A stretch of 64,000 nucleotides of DNA from Micromonospora sp. CCTCC AA 2012012 (GTDB taxonomy: Bacteria > Actinomycetota > Actinomycetes > Mycobacteriales > Micromonosporaceae). The translations under genes were made by a program, and so were the position numbers. The notes beneath the pieces were generated by a model that made no database searches, had not been told where the DNA came from, and was given only the letters and a program-made list of their open reading frames with translations. The first letter of the stretch is position 1; each line of letters begins with the position of its first letter. Location: positions 2,604,001 through 2,668,000 of the forward strand of contig NZ_CP159342.1 in the NCBI RefSeq assembly GCF_040499845.1, in the 5' to 3' direction. This document shows, piece by piece, positions 42,888 to 50,742 of this stretch.

Positions 42888-43348
42888 CCCCGACCCCGCA
42901 CGACGGCGGCACCCGGCCGGCGAACGGACCGGGCCGGCCGGACTGCGCCTGGCTGATCCGCCAGTTCGCCGACGACGTCCCCGGCGTCACCCACGCGGTG
43001 CTCGTCTCCCTCGACGGGCTGCAACTGGCCGCCTCCCGGCAGGTGCCCCGTGACCTGGGCGACCAGCTCGCCGCGCTGACCTCGGGACTGCTCAGCATGG
43101 CCGACCGCAGCGCCGACCTGCTCGACCTCGGCCCGTCGGAATACCTGACGGTCCGGCTGCCCCGCGGGCACCTGCTGTTCATGCGGGTCGGCGACTCCGC
43201 CGGCTTGGCCGTGGCCGCCGCGGCGGGCTGCGACCTGCGGATCGTGTCGTACCGGATGACGCAGTTCGTCGGCTCCGTCTGGCACGTACTGACCCCGCAG
43301 GTACGCAGCGAGTTGCACCGCCTCACCGCCAGCCAGTCGGCCCGTTGA
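42884..43348 (+). CDS. cvnB: Roadblock/LC7 protein (CvnB-like)
   Basis: A 154-aa roadblock/LC7 domain protein (WLIRQFADDVPGVTHAVLVS, then SLDGLQLAAS, LTSGLLSMADRSADLL), the MglB-like partner of the conservon GTPase, possibly acting on its GTP cycle. Coupled to cvnA by ATGA overlap. Confidence 0.88.
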   Translation: MTPTPHDGGTRPANGPGRPDCAWLIRQFADDVPGVTHAVLVSLDGLQLAASRQVPRDLGDQLAALTSGLLSMADRSADLLDLGPSEYLTVRLPRGHLLFMRVGDSAGLAVAAAAGCDLRIVSYRMTQFVGSVWHVLTPQVRSELHRLTASQSAR

Positions 43349-43377
43349 CGGCCGGAAGCCGAGGGAGCGTCTCCACC

Positions 43378-43722
43378 GTGCCCAACCCGTACTGGAAGGT
43401 GCGACCCTACGTCCTCACCGGAGGGCGGGCCCGCACCCGGCGCCACCTGCTGGTGCACACCCTGGTGTCGGTGCCCCACTACGACGCCGTGTTCGCCTCG
43501 GGCCTGCTGCCGGAGCCCCGGTCCCTCTACGAGCACGCCCGCTGGACCAGGTCGGTCGCGGAACTCTCGGCGGCCTGCGGCATGTCGCTGGGCGTGACCC
43601 GGGTGGTCGTCGACGACCTCGCGGCCACCGACCGGCTGCGCGTCCACGGCGACAGCTCCGCCTCCCCGTTCGACTACCGCCTCCTGGAGAGACTCCGCGA
43701 TGGCCTCCGCCAGCTCGCCTGA
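43378..43722 (+). CDS. cvnC: DUF742 protein (CvnC-like)
   Basis: A 114-aa DUF742 protein with KVRPYVLTGGRARTRRHL at the N-terminus and a winged-helix-like end (CGMSLGVTRVVVDDLAATDRL). The start is GTG 43378 after GAGGGAG; the frame is open from a TTG at 43345 but that has no support. Its 3' end overlaps the GTPase gene by 23 bp. Confidence 0.87.
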   Translation: MPNPYWKVRPYVLTGGRARTRRHLLVHTLVSVPHYDAVFASGLLPEPRSLYEHARWTRSVAELSAACGMSLGVTRVVVDDLAATDRLRVHGDSSASPFDYRLLERLRDGLRQLA

Positions 43723-44311
43723 CCGCCTCCTGCCGACCTCCGCGAAGATCGTCGTCGCCGGTGGCTTCGGGGTCGGCAAGACGACGTGCGTCCGGTCCAT
43801 CTCGGAGATCCCGCCGATCAACACCGAGGCGTGGATGACGGCGGCGAGCGAGACCGTGGACCGGCTCGACCCCGGCACCGACAAGACCACCACCACCGTG
43901 GCGATGGACTTCGGCCGGCTGACGATCGGCGCCGACCTGGTGCTGTACCTCTTCGGCACCCCCGGTCAGCCGCGGTTCTGGCCGATGTGGGACGACCTGT
44001 GCCGAGGGGCGGTCGGCGCGCTGGTGCTCGCCGACACCCGGCACCTGGCGGCCTCGTTCCCCGCGGTCAACTACTTCGAGCAGGACACCGACCTGCCGTT
44101 CGTGGTCTGCGTCAACCTCTTCGACGGGGTGCTGACCCACCGCCTGGACGCCGTCCGGGACGCCCTCGAACTGCCGGCCGAGGTCCCCGTGATCGCCTGC
44201 GACGTCCGGGACCGGGCGGCGGTCGCCCGGGCACTGCTGGCGGTCGTCGACCACACGATCGACCACACCACCGGCGCCTCCCCGAGCCGCCTCGTCCGAC
44301 AGCCCACCTGA
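43700..44311 (+). CDS. cvnD: Conservon small GTPase (CvnD-like)
   Basis: A 203-aa GTPase with P-loop GGFGVGKTT (about 21-29), switch region TTTTVAMDFGR, G3-like GTPGQPRFWPMWDDL and NLFDG at the base-recognition position (N-x2-D in place of NKxD), as in the MglA-related conservon D proteins. It acts as the switch of the Cvn complex. Confidence 0.9.
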   Translation: MASASSPDRLLPTSAKIVVAGGFGVGKTTCVRSISEIPPINTEAWMTAASETVDRLDPGTDKTTTTVAMDFGRLTIGADLVLYLFGTPGQPRFWPMWDDLCRGAVGALVLADTRHLAASFPAVNYFEQDTDLPFVVCVNLFDGVLTHRLDAVRDALELPAEVPVIACDVRDRAAVARALLAVVDHTIDHTTGASPSRLVRQPT

Positions 44312-44324
44312 CCCGGAGGTCTCC

Positions 44325-45566
44325 ATGCGCAGAATCCTGATCGTCGGGGCCGGTCAGTCCGGCCTCCAGCTCGGGCTGAGCCTGCTCGCCGAGGGCTACG
44401 ACGTGACCGTCATGTCGGCCCGTACGCCGGACGAGATCCGGCGCGGCTGGGTGATGAGCACCCAGGCCATGTTCGCCCCCGCCCTCGACACCGAGCGGCG
44501 GTACGGACTGGACCTCTGGTCGGCCGAGGCACCGCCCATCGGGGGGCTGCACGTGTCGCTCTCCGCGCCGCCCGGTGAGCGGGCGCTGCGCATCCCCTGT
44601 GTCCTGGAGGAGCCGGCGCAGAGCACCGACCAGCGGCTGAAGATGGCCGCCTGGCTGGACCTGTTCGAGCAGCGCGGCGGCACGGTGCACTACCAGGGCG
44701 TGACCACCGCCGACCTGGACGGACTGACCCGGCTCGGCCGTTACGACCTGACCGTCGTGGCCGCCGGAAAGAGCGAACTGGTGGGCGTCTTCGACCGCGA
44801 CCCGCACCGGTCGGCGTACGCGGCACCGCAGCGGGGACTGGCCGTCGCATACGTGCACGGCATGGCGCCGGACCCGCTCTGGCCGGCGCCGCACGTCAGC
44901 TTCAACGCGGTGCCCGGGCTCGGCGAACTCTTCGTCATTCCCGCGCTGACCCTCTCCGGGCCGTGCGACATCCTGTTCTGGGAGGCGGTGCCGGACGGGC
45001 CGCTCGACCTGTGGCAGGAACGCCGTGATCCCGCCGAGCACCTCAAGCTCACCCTGGAGCTGGCCCGGCGGTACACGCCGTGGATCCACCAGCGGTGCGC
45101 CGCGGTCGAGCTGACCGACGGGCGGGCCACCCTCTCCGGCCGGTACACCCCGACGGTGCGCCGGCCGGTGGCGGAGCTTCCCTCGGGCGGGGTGGTCCTC
45201 GGCATGGCCGACGTGGTCGTCGCCAACGACCCGATCACCGGCCAGGGCAGCAACACGGCGGCGAAGTGCGCCTACTCGTACCTCGCGTCCATCGTGGAGC
45301 GGGGCGACCAGCCCTTCGACCGGGAGTGGATGGAGCGGACCTTCGAGCGGTTCTGGACGGACACCGGGCAGGCGGTCACCGAGTGGACCAACGCCATGCT
45401 CCAGCCGCTCCCGCCGCACGTCCAGCAGCTCCTCGGCGCCGCGTCGGCCAACCCGGTGATCGCCCGTCGCTTCGCCGGCGGCTTCTGCGACCCGAACGAC
45501 CTCCAGCACTGGTTCCTGTCCCCGGACCGCGCGCAGGAGTACCTGGCCTCCGTCGCCGCCGACTGA
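44325..45566 (+). CDS. Styrene/indole monooxygenase StyA-like flavoprotein
   Basis: A 413-aa FAD-binding monooxygenase of the two-component StyA group: FAD motif ILIVGAGQSGLQLGLSLL (residues 4-21), WVMSTQAMFAPAL, and the C-terminal flavin contact NDPITGQGSNTAAKCAYSYL. StyA enzymes epoxidise styrene or indole with FADH2 supplied by a separate reductase StyB; no reductase gene is in the window. It starts 13 bp after cvnD, so it is the terminal gene of the conservon operon, a place where other conservons carry P450 genes. Confidence 0.82.
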   Translation: MRRILIVGAGQSGLQLGLSLLAEGYDVTVMSARTPDEIRRGWVMSTQAMFAPALDTERRYGLDLWSAEAPPIGGLHVSLSAPPGERALRIPCVLEEPAQSTDQRLKMAAWLDLFEQRGGTVHYQGVTTADLDGLTRLGRYDLTVVAAGKSELVGVFDRDPHRSAYAAPQRGLAVAYVHGMAPDPLWPAPHVSFNAVPGLGELFVIPALTLSGPCDILFWEAVPDGPLDLWQERRDPAEHLKLTLELARRYTPWIHQRCAAVELTDGRATLSGRYTPTVRRPVAELPSGGVVLGMADVVVANDPITGQGSNTAAKCAYSYLASIVERGDQPFDREWMERTFERFWTDTGQAVTEWTNAMLQPLPPHVQQLLGAASANPVIARRFAGGFCDPNDLQHWFLSPDRAQEYLASVAAD

Positions 45567-45599
45567 TCCGGCCCGTCCGGCCGGGGACGGCGGGTCGGG

Positions 45600-45627
45600 C
45601 CGCGCCGGGTCGACCGACCCGGCGCGG
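45600..45627. terminator. Bidirectional terminator hairpin
   Basis: A perfect GC-rich inverted repeat (13 bp each arm, 45600-45612 with 45615-45627, near-zero loop) between the convergent StyA-like and VOC genes. Confidence 0.7.
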
Positions 45628-45634
45628 TGGGTGG

Positions 45635-46342
45635 TCAGGCCGGAGCGGGGGCCGGTCGGATGACGGTGAACACCGCGCCCGCCGGATCGGCGAGGGCGGC
45701 GACCCGGCCCGTCGGGACGTCGCGCGGCGGCACCAGCAGTCGCCCACCCCGCCCCTCGACCCGCTCGGCGGCGGCGTCCGGGTCGGCCACCGCGACGTAG
45801 ACCATCCAGCCGGTGGGCAGCAGCCCGTGCAGCGGCGGGGGCAGCGTCAGCCGACCGGCGACCGGCCGACCGCCGGCCACCAGCAGGGCGTACGAGTCGT
45901 CGGGCGCGCCGGGCGGCACGGTGGCGTGCAGCCCCAGGACCTCGGCGTGGAACCGGTCGGCCTCCGCCGGGGCGGTCGTCATGTACTCGTACCAGCAGGG
46001 GCGCCCGGGGCCGGGAGCCACCACCTCCCCGCCGGTACGCACCCGGAAGGCGCCGCCGGCCGGGTCGTACACCTGCTCGCCGTCGCCGCGGGCGCCGGCC
46101 CGGCCCGCCGCGGCCCGGACCGCCTCGGCGTCCTCCGCCGCGAAGACGGTCCACCAGCGCGCGGGGGCGTCACCGGTGCGCAGGTGCGCGGCGGGCAACC
46201 CGTCGGCGAGCGCCGTGGTCCCGGCGGCCGACTCCGTGTACGTCCAGCCGAGCAGGTCGGTGTAGAAGGCGCGGGCGACGTCGAGGTCGGGAGTGACGAG
46301 CTCGACACCGCCGGGAACCGCCGGCGCGGGGGAAGCGTTCAC
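45635..46342 (-). CDS. Two-domain VOC (glyoxalase/dioxygenase superfamily) protein
   Basis: A 235-aa tandem VOC protein; each half begins with the beta-alpha-beta pattern (GVELVTPDLDVARAFYTDLL and CWYEYMTTAPAEADRFHAEVLG). The metal ligands expected of glyoxalase I are not complete, so the activity could be binding, isomerase or resistance. The ATG at 46342 is followed by ASPAPAVPGG. Function cannot be assigned. Confidence 0.75.
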   Translation of the reverse strand: MNASPAPAVPGGVELVTPDLDVARAFYTDLLGWTYTESAAGTTALADGLPAAHLRTGDAPARWWTVFAAEDAEAVRAAAGRAGARGDGEQVYDPAGGAFRVRTGGEVVAPGPGRPCWYEYMTTAPAEADRFHAEVLGLHATVPPGAPDDSYALLVAGGRPVAGRLTLPPPLHGLLPTGWMVYVAVADPDAAAERVEGRGGRLLVPPRDVPTGRVAALADPAGAVFTVIRPAPAPA

Positions 46343-46367
46343 CTGGGTCTCCAGAGGGGACGGCGGA

Positions 46368-48374
46368 TCAGTGGTCAGGATGTCTTACCACGGTGTCGGC
46401 CGTCGCGCCGGAGCGCTCGTCGCGAACCCGACCGAGCAGGAAGTCCAGCGGGACCGGCCGGCCCAGGTGATAGCCCTGCCCGGCGTCGACGCCCAGCCGG
46501 CGCAGCGCCGGCACCAGCGCCTCCCGCTCGACCGACTCGGCGACCGTACGCATGCCCAAGCCGTGCGCGGCGCGGACCACCGCGTCGATGAGCACCGGGT
46601 CGGCACCCCGCCGGTCGGCCTGCCGGACGAAGTCCCCGGCGATCTTGACGGTGCTGAACGGCAGGTGCTTGAGATAGGCGAACGACCCGAAGCCGGCGCC
46701 GAAGTCGTCCAGGCTCAGCCGGCAGCCGGCGTCCCGCAGCGTGTCGGCCAGGTTGCGGACCGCCGCCACGTTGGTGATCGCCGCGGTCTCGGTGACCTCC
46801 AGACCGAGCCGGCTGGCGTCCACCCCGGCCCCGCGCAGCCGGTCGACCACCCAGTCGCCGAAGCCCGGCGACTCCATCGACCGCGCGGAGATGTTGACGT
46901 CGAACCGCATCCGGGCCGCCACGACCGACGGCTGCGCCAGGGCCGCCGTGGCGGTGGCCACCACCCACCGGTCGAGTTCGCCGATCAGGTCGTCGCGCTC
47001 CACGGTGGGCAGGAAGTCGCCCGGCGACAACGGGGGCTGCCGGCCGTCGCGCAGCCGGATGAGCAGCTCATGGCTGACCACCTCGCCGGTCAGCAGGTCG
47101 ACGATCGGCTGGGCGTCCAGGTGCATCCGGTGCTCGTCCAGCGCGCTGCGGACCCGGGTCACCACGTTGACCCGCTGCACCGCGTGCCGGTACTGCTCGG
47201 GCAGGTAGAGCCGGGCCCGGTTGCGGCCGGCGTTCTTCGCCTCATAGAGCGCCAGGTCGGCGTGGGCCAGCACCACGTCCCGGGTGTCCCCGGGTTCCAG
47301 CGAGGCGGCCCCGATGCTCAGGCTGACCCGCAGCCCGGCGTCGGCCAGCGGCACCGGCGTGTGCACCGCGACGTTGCACAGGTTCTCGGCGACGGCGAGG
47401 GCGTCGGTCGCCGAGGCCCCCGGCAGCACCACCGCGAACTCGTCGCCGCCCAGCCGGCCCAGCACGGTGCCGGGTGGCAGGTGGCGGACGAGCAGCCGGG
47501 CCAGCAGCCGCAGCACGTCGTCCCCGACGGCGTGCCCGTGCACGTCGTTGATGTCCTTGAAGTTGTCGATGTCGATCAGCAGCAGCGCGCCGGTCCGCTG
47601 ACCGTCGGGCGCGAGCAGGTCGTCCAGGCGGCCGAGCAGGGCACGCCGGTTCGGCAGGTCGGTCAGCGGGTCACGCTCGGCGAGCCGGGTCAGCTCCTCC
47701 TGGATCCGCCGGGCCGTGGTGATGTCGTGGGCGGTGCCCAGGACCCGCACCGGTGCGCCGGACGCGTCGGTGAAGACCTCGCCGTAGCACTCGAAGACCC
47801 GCATCGTGCTGCGGTCGGCGAGATACATGCGGTGGGTGTAGGAGAACGGCGCGGGTTTGCGCAGCGCCGCCTCCAGGGTCCGCTCGATCAGGCCGACGTC
47901 CTCGGGGTGCAGCAGCTCCCGGTACGCCGGGTAGTCCAGCGCGGTGCCCGGCGGGAGGCCGAACATCTCCAGCAGCACGTCCGACCAGATGACCGTGTCG
48001 GTGGAGATGTCCCACTCCCAGGTGCCCACCTTGGCCAGCTTCTCGATGTGGGCCAGGCGCCACCGGTAGTTGCGCCCCCACTCGCGCTCCCGGCGCTCGT
48101 CGGTGACGTCCCGCACCTCGTACAGGCGCAGGGTCCGGCCGTCGTGGTCGACCCCGTGGCAGCGCACCTCCAGCCAGCGGGCGGTGCCGTCGGGGCCGGG
48201 CCACCGCAGGTCGACGGCGGGTCCGTCGGGTTCGGCGCCGGTACGCGGCAGCTCCTCCGGCGGGACGCCCAGCCGGCGCGCCGCCGCGTTCGACCAGAGG
48301 CACCCGCCGTCGGGGGTGAGCACCGTCATCGCGGTGGCGGCGATGTCGGCCGCGGCCGCCGGCAGAGTCATCAC
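46368..48374 (-). CDS. PAS-PAS-GGDEF-EAL cyclic-di-GMP signalling protein
   Basis: A 668-aa soluble protein with PAS/PAC domains (about 10-100 and 105-225), GGDEF (about 235-390) and EAL (about 405-655). The cyclase site GRLGGDEFAVV is intact; an RxxD inhibitory site five residues before it is absent (PPGT). The EAL domain keeps ELL for EAL, FDVNIS, EVTET, DDFGAG, AESVE and GQGYHLG, but the usual KxD motif reads KIA, losing an active-site Asp. It may therefore mainly make c-di-GMP or bind it. No membrane segments. Divergent from the SPFH gene. Confidence 0.88.
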   Translation of the reverse strand: MMTLPAAAADIAATAMTVLTPDGGCLWSNAAARRLGVPPEELPRTGAEPDGPAVDLRWPGPDGTARWLEVRCHGVDHDGRTLRLYEVRDVTDERREREWGRNYRWRLAHIEKLAKVGTWEWDISTDTVIWSDVLLEMFGLPPGTALDYPAYRELLHPEDVGLIERTLEAALRKPAPFSYTHRMYLADRSTMRVFECYGEVFTDASGAPVRVLGTAHDITTARRIQEELTRLAERDPLTDLPNRRALLGRLDDLLAPDGQRTGALLLIDIDNFKDINDVHGHAVGDDVLRLLARLLVRHLPPGTVLGRLGGDEFAVVLPGASATDALAVAENLCNVAVHTPVPLADAGLRVSLSIGAASLEPGDTRDVVLAHADLALYEAKNAGRNRARLYLPEQYRHAVQRVNVVTRVRSALDEHRMHLDAQPIVDLLTGEVVSHELLIRLRDGRQPPLSPGDFLPTVERDDLIGELDRWVVATATAALAQPSVVAARMRFDVNISARSMESPGFGDWVVDRLRGAGVDASRLGLEVTETAAITNVAAVRNLADTLRDAGCRLSLDDFGAGFGSFAYLKHLPFSTVKIAGDFVRQADRRGADPVLIDAVVRAAHGLGMRTVAESVEREALVPALRRLGVDAGQGYHLGRPVPLDFLLGRVRDERSGATADTVVRHPDH

Positions 48375-48613
48375 CTGGCCACCCCACTCCTGTCGCCGGA
48401 CACGGCAGCCCCGAACAGCCCCGACAGACGGTCATCCGGTGGCGACGCGGAGTCTACCCAGGACGGTGCCGGTGGCGCTCGTCGCGAGCGCCGGAAAGAG
48501 CGAGGTGTGCTGATCTTTCCAGTCCGTCCCCTCGGCGCCGGGCGCTCTTGACACCGACTGCCAACCTGATCGCGCCGGGCAGATCGCCTGGCGGAGACGA
48601 GGGAGTGTGCACC

Positions 48614-49630
48614 ATGGCCACACGTCGTGTCGGACCGGCGGTGGGATTCCCGCCACGGCGCATCGTTCCGGTCGTCGGGTCCGTCCTGGCCGGGGCGATC
48701 GTGCTGATCGTCGCCCTCACCGCGGTCGTCGGCGGCTTCGACAAGACGGCCGGCGGTGAGGTCGGGGTGGTCCGCAACGGCGGCTGGCTCGACAACAACC
48801 GGGTACGTCAGGTGATCCCGCCGGCGTCCAGCCTGACCTGGACGGGCATGTACTCGACCATCCACCGCTACCCCGCACAGCAGCGCTTCTACACGATCAC
48901 CTCCGACAACAGGCGCGGTGACCGGACCGGCGTCGACGTGGTGAACACGCCGTCCAGCGACGGCGTCGAGATGGGCATCGAGGGCACCATCTACTTCACC
49001 CTCAACCTCGACCCGAAGATCCTGAAGGCGTTCGACACGAAGTTCGGCACCCGGCAGTTCCGCGGCGTGGACGGCCAGCTGCGCTACGCCTACGAGGGGG
49101 ACGAGGGCTGGAGCACCTTCCTCGACGCGATCGTCCGCCCGGTGATCGACAACGACCTGCGCATCCAGATCAACAGTTTCCGCTGCGCGGAGCTGGTCTC
49201 CAGTTGCGCGCTGGTCCAGAACGGCGCCCAGCGGACCGGGACGTCCGCGCCCGCCAACCCGGACGGCGGAGGTCAGACCAACAACACCAACATCGCCAAG
49301 GTGCAGGAGGCCGTGAACAGCAGCCTCCCCAAGGACCTGGCCGAGATGCTGGGCGGGAACTTCTTCGAGGGCATCAAGTTCAACCTGGCCCGGGTCACCC
49401 TGCCGCAGACGGTGCAGGACGCGGTCAGCAAGGCCCAGGCGGCGTACGCGCAGGTCAGTGAGGCCCAGGCGCGGGTGGCGCAGGCGAAGGCGGAGGCGGA
49501 GGCCAACAAGACCCGACAGCAGGGGTACGACGCCTGCTCCGCGTGCGCCCAGATCGACATCATCAAGGCGCTCCCGCCGGGCGTGACGACGTACGCCCCC
49601 GGGGCCGGCGCCACCGTCCCCCTCCAGTGA
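48614..49630 (+). CDS. SPFH/band-7 domain membrane protein
   Basis: A 338-aa protein: one N-terminal membrane segment (VVGSVLAGAIVLIVALTAVV, about 22-41), then a prohibitin/SPFH-like domain (VGVVRNGG, TSDNRRGDRTGVDVV, GVEMGIEGTIYFTLNLDPK) and a coiled-coil (AYAQVSEAQARVAQAKAEAE) near 275-300. Family members form membrane microdomain scaffolds. ATG 48614 has GAGGGAG 8 nt upstream. Two Cys pairs (FRCAELVSSC, YDACSAC) are unusual for the family. Confidence 0.8.
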   Translation: MATRRVGPAVGFPPRRIVPVVGSVLAGAIVLIVALTAVVGGFDKTAGGEVGVVRNGGWLDNNRVRQVIPPASSLTWTGMYSTIHRYPAQQRFYTITSDNRRGDRTGVDVVNTPSSDGVEMGIEGTIYFTLNLDPKILKAFDTKFGTRQFRGVDGQLRYAYEGDEGWSTFLDAIVRPVIDNDLRIQINSFRCAELVSSCALVQNGAQRTGTSAPANPDGGGQTNNTNIAKVQEAVNSSLPKDLAEMLGGNFFEGIKFNLARVTLPQTVQDAVSKAQAAYAQVSEAQARVAQAKAEAEANKTRQQGYDACSACAQIDIIKALPPGVTTYAPGAGATVPLQ

Positions 49631-49643
49631 GGCGGAGCTCGTC

Positions 49644-49970
49644 GTGCGGGCCGTCGCCCTGCTGCTCGCCGTCGGTGTCACGGTCGTCGTCGCCCTCGGC
49701 TGCCACCTGCTGCTGACAGCCCTGGCCGGGCGGCGCGACCGACGGGCGGTCCGGGCGGCGCGCTGGCAGGTGCTGCACTACGGGCGGGACGGGCGGACGG
49801 TGGTCGCGGTGGGGCTGGTGCCGCCGCGGGGACCGGTCCTCGACGAACACGTCGTCGACCGCATCCCCGACACCGACCCCGGGTGGAACGACCGGTTCCT
49901 GCGGGCCCGGCTCAGTGCGGAGGAACGGGCGTACCACCTCAACGGCGGTGGCCCGCCGCTGCCCGGCTAG
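49644..49970 (+). CDS. Small single-pass membrane protein
   Basis: A 108-aa protein with one N-terminal hydrophobic segment (residues 3-27) and a basic, then acidic soluble part ending in NDRFLRARLSAEERAYHLNG. No family recognised. The GTG start is 13 bp after the SPFH gene stop, so it is likely a partner of the SPFH protein. Confidence 0.7.
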   Translation: MRAVALLLAVGVTVVVALGCHLLLTALAGRRDRRAVRAARWQVLHYGRDGRTVVAVGLVPPRGPVLDEHVVDRIPDTDPGWNDRFLRARLSAEERAYHLNGGGPPLPG

Positions 49971-49978
49971 GGCCGGTC

Positions 49979-50013
49979 GGCGTGGGGGCGGTCGGGTCGA
50001 CCGCCCCCACGCC
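49979..50013. terminator. Bidirectional terminator hairpin
   Basis: A perfect 15-bp stem (49979-49993 with 49999-50013) and 5-nt loop between convergent genes; one of the strongest hairpins in the window. Confidence 0.75.
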
Positions 50014-50018
50014 GCGCC

Positions 50019-50693
50019 TCAGTCCTCGGCCTGCCAGCGGTAGAACTCCCGGGCCACCGCGTCGTCCGGGCCCCGCCAGCTCTCCGGGTCGTACGGGCTG
50101 ACGAACGGGGTGAGCTCCGCCATGATCCGGGCGAAGGCCGGCTGCTCGTGGTCGCCGCCCAGGCCCTCGCTGAACGCCGCGTCGGTGCGTTCCAACAGGT
50201 GCACGAAGACGTCGTCGATCGAGTACAGCCACCGTCCGGTGACCCCCAACCGGGTCGGCAGCGGCCCGGCGTCGGACTCGGCGAAGATGCGGGCGATGTC
50301 GGCCTCGGCGCCGGGCTTCAGGCGCTGCACGATCACCGTGAGGTTCCGGCCGGCCTCCTCGGGCGGCGCGCCGGTCTCCGGCTCCCACCGGTAGAACTCC
50401 TTGGCGACCGAGTCGGACGGGTTCTGCCAGTTCCTCGGGTACGGCGTCACGTACGGGCCGATCTCCTCGGCGATCTTCTGGAACGCGGGCAGCCCACGCG
50501 TCTGCCCGGAGATCTTCGGGTCCTGCCGGCGCTCGATGACGTGGATGTAGAGGTCGTGCAGCGTCAGCAGGCGACGGCCGATGACGCCGAGGTCCTGCGG
50601 TCGGGTGGCCCGGTCGTAGTGGGCGAAGACGTCGCCCACGATGCCGTCACTGCCGGGGACCATGTGACAGACGATGACGTTTCGGAAGACCAT
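50019..50693 (-). CDS. Duplicated TcmI-family polyketide cyclase
   Basis: A 224-aa protein made of two TcmI-like cyclase repeats. Repeat 1 spans about 1-107 (IVCHMVPGSDGIVGDVFAHY, LHDLYIHVIERR, SVAKEFYRWEPE), repeat 2 about 117-224 (IVQRLKPGAEADIARIFAES, IDDVFVHLLERT, AVAREFYRWQAE). TcmI cyclases fold and aromatise type II polyketide chains and are normally single 110-aa dimerising domains, so this is a fused dimer. No polyketide synthase is in the window. First-acting gene order in the minus cluster is not clear. Confidence 0.82.
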   Translation of the reverse strand: MVFRNVIVCHMVPGSDGIVGDVFAHYDRATRPQDLGVIGRRLLTLHDLYIHVIERRQDPKISGQTRGLPAFQKIAEEIGPYVTPYPRNWQNPSDSVAKEFYRWEPETGAPPEEAGRNLTVIVQRLKPGAEADIARIFAESDAGPLPTRLGVTGRWLYSIDDVFVHLLERTDAAFSEGLGGDHEQPAFARIMAELTPFVSPYDPESWRGPDDAVAREFYRWQAED

Positions 50694-50742
50694 GACTGCT
50701 CCTTGCGGGTGAGTGGTTGGCGAGGGCGGGTGGGCGTACGGG

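Noticed and set aside
44325..45566. StyA-like monooxygenase as part of the aromatic tailoring cassette at 50-54.6 kb
   Set aside because: It is on the opposite strand, 13 bp after the conservon GTPase, and separated from the cassette by a terminator and unrelated genes.
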